Notes under the pieces: generated by a model
Databases searched by the model: none
What the model was told of the DNA's origin: nothing
The model's input: only the letters and a program-made list of their open reading frames with translations
Shown: piece by piece, positions 32,260 through 44,540 of the stretch
Position numbering within the stretch: the first letter of the stretch is position 1
How the letters are laid out: every line of letters starts with the position of its first letter
Position numbers and translations under genes: made by a program
Source: Macrocystis pyrifera
Taxonomy: Eukaryota > Sar > Phaeophyceae > Laminariales > Laminariaceae
Length of the DNA: 64,000 bases
Assembly: GCA_031763025.1 (NCBI GenBank)
Contig: JASSKH010000007.1
Location: 16,206,080 to 16,270,079, forward strand
Direction of reading: 5' to 3'

Positions 32260-35200
32260 TGCTTCCCCGTCCCCTCATCAATAGGAGGGTGGGCCTGACA
32301 ATACCACCTGCAGCATGTCTCGGGAACATGGCCCGAACGCTCGTTGCTGTGGACAGGCACAGTCTGCCTTCGAGTACTCATAGAGCTGGGTTTCGTTGAG
32401 TAGAACTCAAAAAACAAAACCGTTCTAAATTTTTACATTTGTTGGTTCTGTGTTTTTTCAACATGGCCCAACAAAAACATGTGCCTACACACGTTGCCGC
32501 ACACAGCTCGACCAACTGTGAACGACTTACCACTGCACCAGCACGAGAAGGTTTCGTTTGTGTGTGCGTGCACAGAGCTCGCCGGGACTGGAATTGGTGC
32601 CGTGTGCGTTGAGCGCGGTGGTCAAACGTAGCCCAAAAATATGTTGAATCACACACACCCACACACACATATAGAGAAACTCAAAGCAAGGCACCCTACC
32701 CACGTATCCGAGCCGTTATGAAGAGGATATTTTTTCCTTGGAAAACCAAAAAAAAAAAAAATCTCGCGCTGCGCGCTTCGCGCGCCTTATTATTAATCGA
32801 ATTACGCGGTCTACAGTATACATCTCCAACCCTAATCAACTTCGAGGCAGAGTTGCTTCTCAACCGAGGTTATTTCGAAGCAGAGATGACTTGTTTTTAG
32901 AACAAGTGTACAGCAGTGGTGTAAGGGATTACCTCGGTGCGGGACGATATGGAAATGGAAAAACCCCTACGATGCCATAGACACGTGCAGAAGAACAAGA
33001 ATAATATGTATTCTACTAAACCACCCTGAACATGATGGTCCTGTGTGGAAAGAAGGCAAGCAAAGATGATCAGAAGAGGGGAGAAGAAGAGGAGAGAAGG
33101 GAAGTCGAAGTGGAGTGAGAGGGGTGGGCCCTTCTCTAGCGTCCTCCCTTGTTCGTCCCAACGCCCACAAAAACACATGGAAACCAAGAAAACCACGCTT
33201 GACCTTATTGTACCCAACCTTTCCCTCGTAGTCCACAAACATATTTTGTCCACCGATACATCGTCTGTAATGTATCATCTCCATCTACTTTCCCACTGGC
33301 AATTCAAGGAATTCTCGTATGCGAAGGATCTTCCGCCATACATATTACCAAAAGTTGAGACTCTCACGTCCCACAGTATGTATGTGTCTGAGCTTTGGCT
33401 TCCCATTTTATTTATTTATTTGGGATTCTTCTCCTTTTCTTTTTCTTTTTCTTGTTCTTTTTCGGTTTGGTTTTTTCGTTGCTTCTCTTTCTTTATGGTG
33501 TATTTTGGTTGCTGGCGTATGTATGTATGTTGTGTCGGCCGCACCTAGTGCGAAGGCGTGGTATTACGTAGGCTATTAATGCATTACGGTGTGTTATCTC
33601 TGTGTCGTAGTCTGTGACCACAGAGCTCGTATCTTTCTAGGGTGAAGAATCAGCACGGACACTGGGCTTGCTGGATGTCGACGAGTAGAAGAACGGTTTA
33701 ATGTGAAGAACACACACACACACACACACATCACTGCGGTGATCTCTCGTCCCACACATTGCTAATAATGCAAGACTCACGTACCACATCACTGCAATGA
33801 CCTCTCGTCCCATACTTGGTACCAACATAATGCTACCACCATTGCCGAGGGAAATTACGTGCCGTAACGTATTATAATACCACCAAACTGAGGTGCCCCT
33901 CAATCTCATATCGTATTAATATATAACCTACAGGTACCGACACTCTCATCACAGCGGTAGTGCACAAAGTCACTGACATGCCACATAAAATATTTTGCAA
34001 TGTTCCGATACACGTACTCGTACCAATTATATATGTACCCCACAACCATTCATGAAAACCCTATCATCGGTAATTGCCCGTCCTGCTGAAACGGAAAACC
34101 TAGGTGATACTCGTTGCACCCTTTACTTGACCTGCTTAACATCAGGGACCATGGAACGTACGAGAAATGTCCACCAACTATTTGTAGATATTTGTAGATA
34201 AATAGACGTATCGCACAGAGGCACGTATCGCAACGACGTGAATTCCCATTACACAGTTGCACGGCTGTGTATTAATAGATACATACCGGGTATGTGTTGA
34301 CACACAGATGGCCGACAATGGCACCGATGAACCTTTTTTTTCACAGCAGTGTTACAGTACAATACTAGTAGTACATGTTGGCAGCGTCACGAGATGTTCG
34401 GTGGAATTGTGATCGCTCTGGTCTCGTTTTGCTATGAGTATCATCCTAAAATAATACCTGGTGTCGAAAAGAAATATCTGTGTGAATTATGTTTGTTGCG
34501 TCCTTGTAATATGTGTGCAAGCAGGGGCGTCCGTGAAGAAGAGAAAACGACACGACACCCCCAGAGGTCGGATGAAAAACCGTTGCAACCGTGTTGTGAT
34601 CACATACATGATGAACGAAGAAACATTATTTGTTGTTTTTTTTTCATTTTTGATTCATTTTCTCTTGGCTCTAGTGACCCCCCCCCCCGTTTAGCGAAAG
34701 AATATATGTGACGGTTTACTTTTTTTTTGGGGGCGCCCTTGGTGCAAGCACCAATAATGTTGACACACTTTTCAGTTCAAAATATACCCCGCACACGCTG
34801 TCTTGACTACAGATATAATCTGTAATATGTAGCGCTAACATCTTGGCACCGGAGTTGTCTTATACCATTTCTACATGTGCCAACGGTGTGTTCATGGATG
34901 GGTGGTTGTTGGAATACACACATGAAAAAGTCCCAAGTGGAGGGGGAAAATGGAAGGTTTGAACCTGCCGCAGTTACCAACATATGTCATTTACAAAACA
35001 CAGTTAGATACGTAGGTGTCAACATGAAAAATAACTTATTTGACGACGTTTCGATATGTTCCACCTCCCTGCATCATAGATCTTTCGGCTCAAGGCGATA
35101 AACAGTGGTACCATCGACGACCCAGCAACGATGTTGTCGAACTGAAATCGCTGCACATCGTTCAGGTTTACCATAGTTACTGCCATACTGCAGTATACCA

Positions 35201-36060
35201 TATTCATCGTGTCACCCTTATCGCCTGAGTCGGGCATTCTTTCCGGCACGATTACAGTCGTTTCCATCCGTGGGCTCCCGAACCAAAGCAACAGACGATT
35301 CCGTCAAGAGGCATAGACACAAATGTATGTGAGATACCTCGCTACAAGCTATTTGCAACAGCTTAGTTAGCAGGACTGACGCATGCTACGGTAGAGATAG
35401 ACATCGTTTTTCTGAAGCTTCTCACGAGGCTCCTCACTCGAGGTGTTCTATACCTCGCCCAAAAACCTGAGTTTCGGAAAACGTGTACGCTTAACCCGAC
35501 GAACCAACCACCCCATGTGCTAATATAAGTACATAACCCTATCGGGTATTGTAAGGGCACTCCAGCGGATTTGCATTATTGCACGGCAGTCATGTAGTGT
35601 AGTGATGTACAGCACTAAACAGTAGTATTACAGCGGTTCCTAAGGGGAGAAAACTCGGCACCCGGAAATGTTATGGCTCAACGCTGCTACCATGCTATCA
35701 TGCTCTCCTATCATACCCCTGTCATACTCATCATGCGCCTGTCGTAGAACGCGTCGATTGCCAGTTTGGGACCTCGCGACCATGGGCACATTAGTTCTTT
35801 GGGGGAACTACGTTATCAAGTATCTACTGGCAGGCGTCTGGTATTAGGCATTGGCCCTACCGGCAAAGACAACATACGTACTATTGTTGTTGTTGTTGCT
35901 GTTGTTCTCTCGCATTCACTCTCAAACGAAGAAGTGCGTGGTTACACAAAGGTGCTGGAGCCCTATAAACAGGAATATCTGAAAAACATTAAAAAAAATC
36001 GAAATTCGGCTGCCTAAAAATGTACACGAGTCGAAGAAGGCGCACACAAGATAAATCAAT
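32260..36060. other. No gene recognised; repeat D2 copy at 33639-33745
   Basis: The 167-codon plus ORF at 33045-33548 ends in a Ser/Phe low-complexity run and lacks motifs. The minus ORF 35019-35291 (ETTVIVPERMPDSGDKGDTM) looks coding in composition but stands alone. An AC dinucleotide run is at 33711-33730 and a poly-C/poly-T pair near 34680-34730. Confidence 0.4.
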
Positions 36061-36069
36061 CTGCAAACT

Positions 36070-36450
36070 GAACTATCATCGCCGCGGGTATATCCTCTCA
36101 ACCGCAACATAGAGTTCCCCCCGTTCCCGCCACTAACCAACTCGTGACTGCTGACTACAGCGGCTGCCGTCTGCAGTGCTGCCTGCACGGTACGAAACGC
36201 ACGGTATTCGTGAACACAGAGAGGAACACGCCTGGTGTCTGGGGTGCTGACAGAGTGACGACTCGCGGACATGCAGTGAAAGAAGAGCAATCGAACCTAA
36301 AACGACGACACGAAATACAACGATCGCCATCTCTTCCCGGGTTGTTTGACACAAAAGGTGCAGCTCAACTATGATACCACGTCCCTGACGATTGCGGGGG
36401 TTTTTCCCCATGACGGGCATACAACTCGCCAACACTACAAAGACCAATGA
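36070..36450 (+). repeat. Dispersed repeat D1, copy 2
   Basis: Same orientation as 9680-10065. It shares GACTGCTGACTACAGCG, CGGTACGAAACGCACGGT, CAGAGTGACGACTCGCGGA and TACAACTCGCCAACACTA. Confidence 0.75.
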
Positions 36451-36499
36451 CGTTAACAACAAGTACATACTACTGCCCCGTGAAAAACAAGATCATAAA

Positions 36500-37790
36500 A
36501 AAAAAAAACGATGACTGATTCTCTCGTGATGGTGTGCGCGCCGGTCGTGGGTCTCCGTGTGCTGTCCTGCTGCCGTTCTTCATGGCCGCCTCATCGCTTT
36601 AGCCCAATCCGCCCGCTCCTTCGCACGTGTTCTCGCTGTTCTCTTCCAGTCGGTTCCCCTTCTCCCCCGCCTCGAAAAACAAAATGCTCCTCGCACTTGC
36701 GGTTCTTATCTGAAAAAAGAAAAATTCTCGCGCAGGGTAAGTGTATCGTCTCTTCCCCCCTCGTCGACGCCCCTGTCTCCTTCCTCCTTCGTCGTCGAAT
36801 CCAGCCTCCTACCGGCGCAAAAGACTGCCGTAGTTTGGCCTGTGGCGGCGCCTGCCTCCGCGCACAGACATTCTGACTGAGCATTGCTGCTCTGCCGCTG
36901 CTGCCTAGCAAAAGACGCGCGAATCGTAGGTCCCCGCGCCTGACCCATCACGTAAGACCCAACACTTCTGCGTGCTAATCTGTATACCTGGTATTCTTGA
37001 AGACGAAAACGCCGGCTGCTCTCCGGAAGAATCAGGGTCCTCACAATAGCGTCTCAGGGCGAACTATGTCGTGATGTTGCGTTCGATCCATGCGCCGATT
37101 CGCGGTTATTCGAGCACCACCGTGGGAGCCACGCTATACGATTAGGCGTTTCTATACGATCTTGTCTATAATATCAAACGGTTTGTTGTGCCTAACCAAG
37201 TCCGGAAGCCGGTACTATATCCACATGTTTTGTAGTAGATTGATTTCAAAAGCCCTTGCACTTTCGCACTTTCGCACATGTATATTTCCTCGAGCAGACA
37301 GACACACAACCTAAACGCTCCAAAGTCCTGTGGTTTGTACTTCATATTGCTCCTGCCAAGCATCTGACAACATCATTAAGGGACTTGTCCTTTATTGGAC
37401 CTATGTATCGAAACCGCTCGTCGTCTGCGTATGAACGCGTGATCTACTGACCTACGTACGGTGGATATGAATTTTATGGTGCTGAGACAAACTGTCACGA
37501 GCTGTCCCGTACAGTTTGTGTACTCCGACCTATTAGAAGTGTTCGGCTGGCCCTACCACTAGCTCTACCTCTACTGGAAGCTATTGCATAGCAAAACATA
37601 TTGATAGACCACATGGCCCTGACGATACGTTTTCTTTATGTGAAAACTGGTTGAAGAGCGATTATAACCAAAATTGCGACACGTGGACCCCTGACTCCTG
37701 CGAGTCCAAGACAGTGTAAAAACACAACGTGTGTGTACATGTGGTCGTTCTCCAACGTTACCGCGTGTGTTTTTCGTTGATCGCTTCGAA
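36500..37790. other. No gene recognised; lone donor-like site near 36735
   Basis: A CT-rich stretch at 36580-36800 contains CGCAGGGTAAGTGT, a good splice donor, after pyrimidine-rich sequence. No frame upstream of it is convincing. It may be a 5' untranslated exon. Confidence 0.3.
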
Positions 37791-37794
37791 CAGA

Positions 37795-38263
37795 ATGCGT
37801 CTTCACGTTATGAAAGCGATGGTGGCAGCAGTAGAAGCACTGTCCTTCATGTCCTACATGCCTGCAGCGTCAGCTCCATGCCCTGCTGGCATTATTGCAA
37901 TGGAGGTGGGTTCAGCTGCTGATCTGCAGACTATGGGCAACACCATGAATTGCTCTGGCAAAGGAGCGTTCGATGTAACCTGGAAAGGCAGCCTCCAACT
38001 CGACGAAAGAATGGAACTGTCCGACAATAAGGAGTTGACCATCACTGGATCCACTCCTCTCTCTGCCGTTCTTCCGGAAGCTGTCATCGATGCTGGCAAT
38101 ACAACCGGAATTATCTCTGTATCCGATGGGTCCAAGCTGAACCTCATAAGCTTGGTGCTCAAGGGAGGGAACTCAGAGAACGGAGGAGCCGTCGACGTGA
38201 GTTCGTTCAGTTCCGTTTATGTGGCCGACTGTCTCCTCACGAGCAACACTGCTTCGACGGGAG
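37795..38263 (+). CDS. Secreted beta-helix (Pmp/POMP-like) protein, first exon
   Basis: I chose the Met at 37795 because it gives a plausible signal peptide (basic MRLHVMKAM, then a hydrophobic stretch ending PAASA-PC). After it come LTITGSTPLSAVLPEAVIDA, a short-rung region (IISVSDGSKLNLISLVLKGG) and GGAVDVSSFSSVYVADCLLT with SNTASTGG, which is the chlamydial Pmp/POMP-type rung pattern GGAv....s.v.v..c.f..NtA..GG of a right-handed beta-helix. Such proteins are usually secreted or surface-exposed. The exon stops at GGGAG|GTGAGA (donor 38264), the same phase-1 donor as the 81-nt exons at 51 kb. The rest of the gene is not secure, so this may be a truncated copy. Confidence 0.6.
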
Positions 38264-38360
38264 GTGAGACAACCTAAAGCGCTTTAGCTATCACTCAGAA
38301 ATGGGTAACGTCTTGTGTAGGTTTCCTGAGCTGCATCTTAGCACGCTACTTGTTTTTCAG

Positions 38361-38527
38361 ACTCTACCAATTTCCTGATATCCAGACCACGCCATACCAT
38401 CAAAGCGGAAGTACAGCCATACTGCGATATAGCTATCAGTGTTGCAGTCTCGAATCTAGGCAAGGCCAACCAAACGCCGTGCGTGACTCTGCCCCACAGG
38501 CATTCTCCACCAACATACCAATGCTAA
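38361..38527 (+). CDS. Possible last exon of the beta-helix gene
   Basis: TTGTTTTTCAG at 38350-38360 is a strong acceptor. Entering in the phase set by the 38263 donor gives DSTNFLISRPRHTIKAE and continues about 55 residues to TAA at 38525. The reading does not look like further beta-helix rungs, so it could be an unrelated open stretch. Confidence 0.25.
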
Positions 38528-39271
38528 CACTAACTACACGGTGAAACGCTTCAAGTATCTGTACTGTTTCACGGTATATTATGGGTCCAATCGCACACGC
38601 GATAGTTAGTTGAGACCTACCAGTAACTGCTTAGTGTTCGTGCCGGTCACCTTGTCTCTTTTTAGGTTCCACTGATAGACTGCGTTGATGGCTGTGACCA
38701 TCCCGGTTAAAGGTTGGACCCTGCGGGTACTCATCAAAAACGGGAACCAACCAATTTTTGGAGCCCAGACCCCACCCTACCCGTTGGGTGATGTCGTTTC
38801 GACGACAGGGTTCTCGTCATTGTTTTTTTGGTCTAGTCTCTTTGTTTCAGTGCCACGAACAATGACATTCGAGAAAAAGATAGTGAAAAACACTGTTCTA
38901 TGCCGAACGACGAGTACGAACAGCTTTATTGTTGATTCGGTACACAAGCCGTCCAAACTTGCTTTGTCATTTACTACTGATTTGCGTGGGCGTGATTTGC
39001 CGGGTTTGTAACACGAAAAGGGTGAAACGATTTATGATGGGGGTGATGGTTGACGGTCTCTTGCTTAGAATGCTGCTGTATTGTTTTCCGACTAGCGACC
39101 GACGAGATATCGGAAACGAGCACATTTGCATCAACATATTCATTGACCGTGTGTTGCTTAATTTCAATCCGTTTTATCATAGTAAATTGCGGAACTACCG
39201 CGGATAGCTGTTGCATCATAGTAATAATGTAGAACTACCGAGCGCCTTTTTTGCTGGATGTCGGGGAGGCT
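38528..39271. other. No gene recognised
   Basis: No exon or repeat is supported here. The imperfect pair CATAGTAAATTGCGGAACTA and CATAGTAATAATGTAGAACT at 39178-39235 is a short local duplication. Confidence 0.4.
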
Positions 39272-39665
39272 CTACCCCGCAACCTGCTTGCCGCTGCTAC
39301 TAGCCGGACCAACAGCAACCTTTGTTTCCTTGCGTGCGGTAAAGGCTCCTTGAGCTTGAGCCGGCACACTGGCAGTAGCTGCGCCCGCAGCACCCGAACG
39401 CCCGTCATTGGCCCTAGGATTTCCTGCGGGCGGTCGGAGATTTGCGACGAAGTCATCGCTATCTTCCTCCTCCGGTTCTCCACTGGTGCTGCCGTCCTCT
39501 GACTCTCAACTGCTGCGGCTGTCAAAGACAGGGCCTGCAAAGTCTTCGTTGTCGTCGCTGCTGCTGTCCACATCGCGTTTAAGGGCATATCGCATAGGCG
39601 CGTTTGACCTTTCGGCGGGATTCTCAGCAAGATCGCCCTCCGTCAGCAGTTCAGTTTCCTACGAG
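39272..39665 (-). pseudogene. Acidic, Ala/Pro-rich coding remnant
   Basis: One minus-strand frame reads ETELLTEGDLAENPAERSNA, KRDVDSSSDDNEDFAGPVFD, then after one TGA near 39497 ESEDGSTSGEPEEEDSDDFV and Ala/Gln/Pro-rich sequence to TAG at 39272. The balanced, acidic composition in a single frame is unlike the surrounding random ORFs. It resembles disordered regions of nuclear proteins. No family is recognised; it may be a terminal exon with a nonsense change, or the TGA may lie in an unrecognised intron. Confidence 0.35.
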
Positions 39666-39699
39666 ATCGCGCTATGGCTGATCGCTTGATTCCTGGTTC

Positions 39700-40860
39700 A
39701 TCTTACTCAGCTCGTGCCGCATGACGATACTGCCGTGTGCCGTGCGCGTCGCCTTCAGCATTATATGTACGTAGTTGATGCCTTGTGTTGTTGACTTTGT
39801 GTGAGTGTGTGTTTGGGAAGGGGTTCCTGAAGATGTTGTGCAGGCATAATGAACCGGGAATACCTATTAACTTCGGGTACCTGAAAACTCGCGGATACGC
39901 GGGTACCCGTTTCCCAACGATCCAATCACCCGCAGTGCCCGAAAAACCGCGTGTTTCGTCAAACGGGTAGACCCGTAAAACACATCGTTTCCGCACTCGC
40001 ATCGCAATACCTACGACTTACCCCCAGGATTTTAACTTCAATTTCTAACACCATCCTCTGTTAGGATGCCAGTCGCTCTACATCATCAATATGCTTGAAG
40101 GTACTTCGGTAGCCAGTGCATTGAAACACATGATCAAGGGAGGGATTCTTCCTAGTCCACTTTTATTGACTGCGCTCGCAGATCGTCGCAGTTTGGTACT
40201 GAACCGACGAACTATCAATATCACCCCGGTGCTCTAGTGGCTAACCTCGAAGATTACTTTGTATTGTGTATGATATTGAAGTCCCAGGAGGGGATTGCAA
40301 AACAGCAAAACAAATATTCCTGTGCATTTATCTCATCGTAGAAAGCGCCAGAGGACGAATGAGAGAGCAAAATTGTATGAAGTCGAAGAGAAATAGGAAG
40401 CGTGCGGTCTAGGGACAGTACTGATTCATGAATGGTGTGCTCTATGAAACAACTGCTGTACAGCAGTTGTAATGTAATATGGCGAGGGGAGCGCCCCGGA
40501 CACGACTGCGAAAAAATCTGCGATATTCGACGGGCTCAAAAGCAAATATGTCGACGGGTATATATAGCATTATCCGCTGCCCTATATACTGTAGTCACGT
40601 GACATGTAGACTCTGGAGAGTGATGAACCAGTATAGCTAACAGATGACTGAGTAGAGTGCTTTAGTAGAAGGTTATCTCTTCTAACCTAAAAAATATTAC
40701 CGGTCGGTGAGTTATATTCTCGGTGATAATTAATGCTTCCAACGAAAAATAGGGGAAGGTGGATTCCTTCGTTCCTACCAGTTGTAGCGCAATCAAAGGA
40801 GTTCACCACGGAGATCCATGCCGGGACCCAGTCGAACCTGTGGCCCTAAGCCTAAATCTG
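39700..40860. other. No gene recognised
   Basis: This contains GTGCTCTAGTGGCTAACC near 40230 (A-box-like, with no clear B box) and a degenerate CCCTAAG/CTAAATC tract at 40850-40875. No exon is supported. Confidence 0.4.
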
Positions 40861-40869
40861 ACCCTAAGT

Positions 40870-41145
40870 CTAATGTTCGATGCACTGACTGAGGTGCTGG
40901 GCCCGGGTCGATTCATGTAAGGGCACTCCTGATGTATAGAAGCCCCTCAGGTTATATATACATATATTATCCACGCAGAACACAAGAAAAGGGGCGAAAG
41001 AAAGAGTCAAACAAGGAAGGGGAAAATGTTGCTCAAAACATACCACGAACTCCGTTTGATGCTCCACACAGAAACGCACATATGTCGTGTGTGGAACTCC
41101 CAAACACCGTTTGACATGAATCCCTATACGTGAGCATTCCGAAAA
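40870..41145. repeat. Dispersed LTR-like block, copy 1
   Basis: This shares its whole ~270-bp length with 51018-51290: GCACTGACTGAGGTG/GCGCTGACCGATGTG, AAGGGCACTC, CCCCTCAGG.TATATATA, AGAACACAAGAAA, CACACAGAAACGCACATAT and ACATGAATCCCTA..CGTGAGCATTCCGAA. It has the size and TATA-like content of a short LTR or promoter block, but no TG...CA ends are evident. Confidence 0.65.
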
Positions 41146-42380
41146 GCCTCTCTACTCTGTACTTGATCAATGGGATATCATGCTCGATATGTAAAACCAT
41201 GGTGATGAGTCAAGATAACCCAAAGTCAAAATCTAAGTGAAAATACTCGAAGATGCTAAGTCTACATCACTAACCCTAACCAGATTCTCGAACATCAAAT
41301 ATTGTCTCGAACCATCCAATAAAAAGATCAGAGATCTCAGCGCTCAGCTTATAAAAACTTGAGATAGGAAAAAAATGCAACGAAAAACAGCAATCCATGA
41401 GAATCTCTATAACAATATCAGAGTATATACCATCCAAAAAGTAAACATATTGATGGTGACCTGTAGGAGTCACACCAATGAAAAATAAATGTCACAAACC
41501 ATAGGATCGCATAAAGAAAGGTCTTCAAACTCGAAAATTCAGGCATCAAACCTCAAATCTCATTTAAGGAAGAATATTGAAGCTCAGATCTCAGAAAATA
41601 AGACCAAGAACAGCAGCTAGCTGAGCAAAACCATGCGAATAAGGGTTTCTAAGCAAATATATAAACCCACTCTTCAAATCTCAGCAAAACAACAATCAAG
41701 ACCTCCAAGCTCAGAAAATCACAAAAACACTCCTCAAATATCAGGAAACAAAACAATGAACTCCTTTCTGGAGCTTTTACTCCCCATCTCAACAAGGCAT
41801 CAATCCCATGTAGCCTCGCTACAGGGGAGACACTAAATCCAGTCAAACGGCAACGAGAAAACAGCCTTTTGTCTTTAGATTAGCGCTCCAGTCAAAATAG
41901 TGCGGTCGACCTCGCGTACAACAGATTTCAGTTGCGCATCACGTACGTGTACAGTGTAATTTCAAAGGTTCCAAGAAACCCCCTTTTCAGCTTTCCTGCT
42001 GCCTCCTGCATAATATATTGTAGCCTTCCACTCCATAGCAGGGATGCGCGTGCGAACGTCGGGTGTTCGGGTCAAAATGGCCAATTGTGCGAACGTCGCT
42101 CGCGGACGTCAACCGCGAATCCTGACAGGGCGTCAAATCAGAGGATGGATCACTTTCATCCCCGTCCTACATATTTTTTGTTGTTTGCATGTATGCGGGC
42201 TACTTTCTTGCTGCGTCATCCAGGTATCATGCTGCACACGGTCGCAGCGACGGCAGGAGGCGGTCTTGCGTCTTGCGTAAGGGGTCTTTGGTGTCCTGTT
42301 TTTTTTACTGTGATCTTATTATTAAGAATAGTATTAACTAGTAGCACGTACATATAGTCTTTATTTCACGTATTTATTGT
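41146..42380. other. Degenerate CTCAAATCTCA-rich tract; no gene
   Basis: Between about 41510 and 41760 the sequence is full of variants of CTCAAATCTCAG, similar to 47150-47260. No exon is supported in the rest. Confidence 0.4.
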
Positions 42381-42702
42381 TATTTTTTCCAGCATCACTT
42401 TTACTTTCCAGCTTAACTCGTAAGAGGTTTTACCCTCAACGGCTTTCTGGACAAGCCGTGCTCACAGGTGTCGTTCCTTCTCCCCCCCGGTACGTGCCTT
42501 TACTTGTTGTCGCACATAGGGTTCAGGATTCCCACTGCTCGTCGATTTTCATCGAATATAGGGAACTCAAGCTCTCGCGCTTTCCGCTAGATATTTGTTT
42601 ATGCAAGAAAAAGTCCCTACGAGCATGCACTTGGTGTGATTCAAACTCACGAAATTGATCTTGATAGGCACGCGGACCACCCACCTAAACACCGGGAACG
42701 TC
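42381..42702 (-). mobile_element. tRNA-headed SINE, full-length copy
   Basis: Read on the minus strand it has the same order as the copy at 24943-25268: head with GTGTTTAGGTGGGTGG, decayed B box GAGTTTGAATCACACC, body AGCGGAAAGCGCGAGAGCTT, the GTACCGGGGGGGAGAAGGAA block and the AAAGTAAAAGTGATG tail. The B box has more changes here, so this copy looks older or inactive. Confidence 0.8.
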
Positions 42703-42734
42703 TTGATCTCTACGTCAGACTTTTCTGAATCCAT

Positions 42735-43262
42735 CTAGATGCGGCCGTTGTCGATCGACGCCGGCTTGATAGACGGCCTGATAAACTGGGGATCAGTGGC
42801 GAACGCGGCCGACATCATGAGACACCAGGGGTACTCTCGCCGCAGCCGGCACTTCTCTTTCATAAGATCGAGCCGTGTGAGGATAGGGGGGTCAGCCCAC
42901 CCCTCTCCCTCCGCGGAGTCGTATGCGGCTGCCTGTTCCCTGCAGACCCCGTCCCACTGGTCCGGCAACCTCAGGAAAACCGTAGAACTTCGACACGCAC
43001 GGCTTGATCCCGTTGGCCATGCGAAGGAGCGAAAGGCTGGGTCTCCTAGTCTCGATGTTGAATGAAATATCGAACCAGATATATCCTTTACTATCGTCAC
43101 TGGAGCGGATCTCGCGCTTGATCTTCTTGCCTGTGGCGCGGGTGGCAGGCGAGGCGTTCGAAACGTACTCCAAGAATGCGGGATCGTTGGCAAGGTTCCC
43201 GAGGCTTACATTGTGCGGATGTTTCAGCCGCCGGGGCGGGGGGGAGGGGGGCGAATCTATAT
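42735..43262 (-). pseudogene. Conserved-looking coding block of unknown function
   Basis: On the minus strand the translation begins with a Pro-rich stretch, then NVSLGNLANDPAFLEYVSNA, GKKIKREIRSSDDSKGYIWF, DISFNIETRRPSLSLLRMAN, and after a one-base frame change near 42965 LPDQWDGVCREQAAAYDSAE, RLDLMKEKCRLRREYPWCLM and a TAG at 42735. Composition and alternation of charged and hydrophobic residues say coding. I do not recognise a family. It lies downstream of the gene at 44540-43480 on the same strand and could be a separate gene or an alternative 3' part. Confidence 0.45.
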
Positions 43263-43479
43263 CAGCAGTTGCTTGGTTCTCGTTAAAAATACAAAATAAA
43301 TATAGCACAGCTGTGGCTGTTGATGCATGATGCCTTGTTTGGCGTGATGACGTATTCGGCTCCGTGTTTAGACTATAAACATATCAAAATGTTACCATAT
43401 GTATGTTACCTGCAAGGTGCGCGAGGCCGAGACAACGTTCGTGGCAAACCGGGTTGCGCAAGGGGTGATGGGCTTGCGC

Positions 43480-43719
43480 TTAGTCTTCGTCGAGTACAGT
43501 GCACTGGGCGTCTAGTGGTTCTTGAGGAAATTGACGAAGGATTCTCAGCGTTCCCCCACACGCGCCGTCAGCCACCATCAAGTCCGCCATTGGGGACATG
43601 TTGGGGATCAGCACGCCCGCCAGAAACGATCTACACTTGAACTCGCCAGTGGAGTCGATGGCATCCAAGATGCGCTCGACCCCGGACACGGACTCGATAA
43701 TGTTTACCGTGGGGACGTT
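43480..43719 (-). CDS. Unknown gene, terminal exon
   Basis: The acceptor TTTTGATCGGCAG precedes NVPTVNIIESVSGVERILDA, IDSTGEFKCRSFLAGVLIPN, MSPMADLMVADGACGGTLRI and ends LDAQCTVLDED before TAA. The exon starts in phase 0, which matches the phase-0 end of the exon at 44237-44540 across a 517-bp intron. No domain is recognised. Confidence 0.5.
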   Translation of the reverse strand, partial: NVPTVNIIESVSGVERILDAIDSTGEFKCRSFLAGVLIPNMSPMADLMVADGACGGTLRILRQFPQEPLDAQCTVLDED

Positions 43720-44236
43720 CTGCCGATCAAAATAAAACAGCAAGCAGAAGAATGTTCGGGGGCCAGCGATAACACGTGGAATACTCGGCCTGCAATTAGG
43801 GCAGTAGGACACATTACGGCAGTCTATGGCTCTAGAACGTTTGCTTTGTCACAGTCTAGAGTAGTTCTTTAGTGTAGATCAGTGCTAAAAAAAAACATAT
43901 GTTGTATTGTGTAATACAGAGTTACGCACATAACAGGCAACACTGGTGCTGTACGGTACGAGGATACAATTGAAATAATACCGAGAAATCCACACTATGT
44001 TTCGTGCCTTCTGCTGTTTAGCAGTAGATTCATATACTTAGCATTTTTCATATACGTAGGCAACATCAGTAAGCCTAACAGTAGTACCTCGTGGAATACT
44101 CTTTTATGGAAACAAATCGAAGCAACAGCAAAGAAATGTTAACATGTACCAGTACCAGATATATCGATACATTGTAAACAAAAATAAAAAATACACGGCA
44201 ACTAACCGACAGCGGAAGAATCTGGAGGGAACAAAC

Positions 44237-44540
44237 GTCTTTGCCTGTCCATCCGTCGATGGTGGGAGTCTTCACGAATTCCTCCGGCTCCAACTTTGCG
44301 ATCCTTCCTTGCTGGACGTTCGCTTTCGCATACTCTCGGACGGGGTCCGTCGAACTCACCGCTTCGCGTTCTTTCGGGCACCAATCGGGGTTCTTGCGAG
44401 CTTGTTCGAGTAAGTCGAGGCAAAGCGGGTTGCGACCGAGATAGAAAGACTGTCCGGAAGCGAATACCAAGCAGGCGTGGGATGCATCCGCTGCCAATAT
44501 CCCTACACCATCCAGCTTTTTCCATGAAGACCCAGCAGTG
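44237..44540 (-). CDS. Unknown gene, internal exon
   Basis: After an acceptor-like GCCGCATCAG the frame reads TAGSSWKKLDGVGILAADAS, HACLVFASGQSFYLGRNPLC, LDLLEQARKNPDWCPKERE and EEFVKTPTIDGWTGKD, then a GTTTGT donor. The composition is well balanced and quite unlike the repeat ORFs nearby. The 5' part of the gene is not found; upstream of 44540 the frame meets a stop. It could be a gene fragment. Function is unknown. Confidence 0.5.

Noticed and set aside
33045-33548. 167-codon ORF
   Set aside because: No domain, unusual composition, Ser/Phe low-complexity tail, and an equally long ORF on the other strand.
36661-36720. Short signal-peptide-like start (MLLALAVLI)
   Set aside because: It stops after nine codons and no exon continues it.
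40224-40260. tRNA gene or SINE head (GTGCTCTAGTGGCTAACC)
   Set aside because: Only an A-box-like word is present; no B box or fold.
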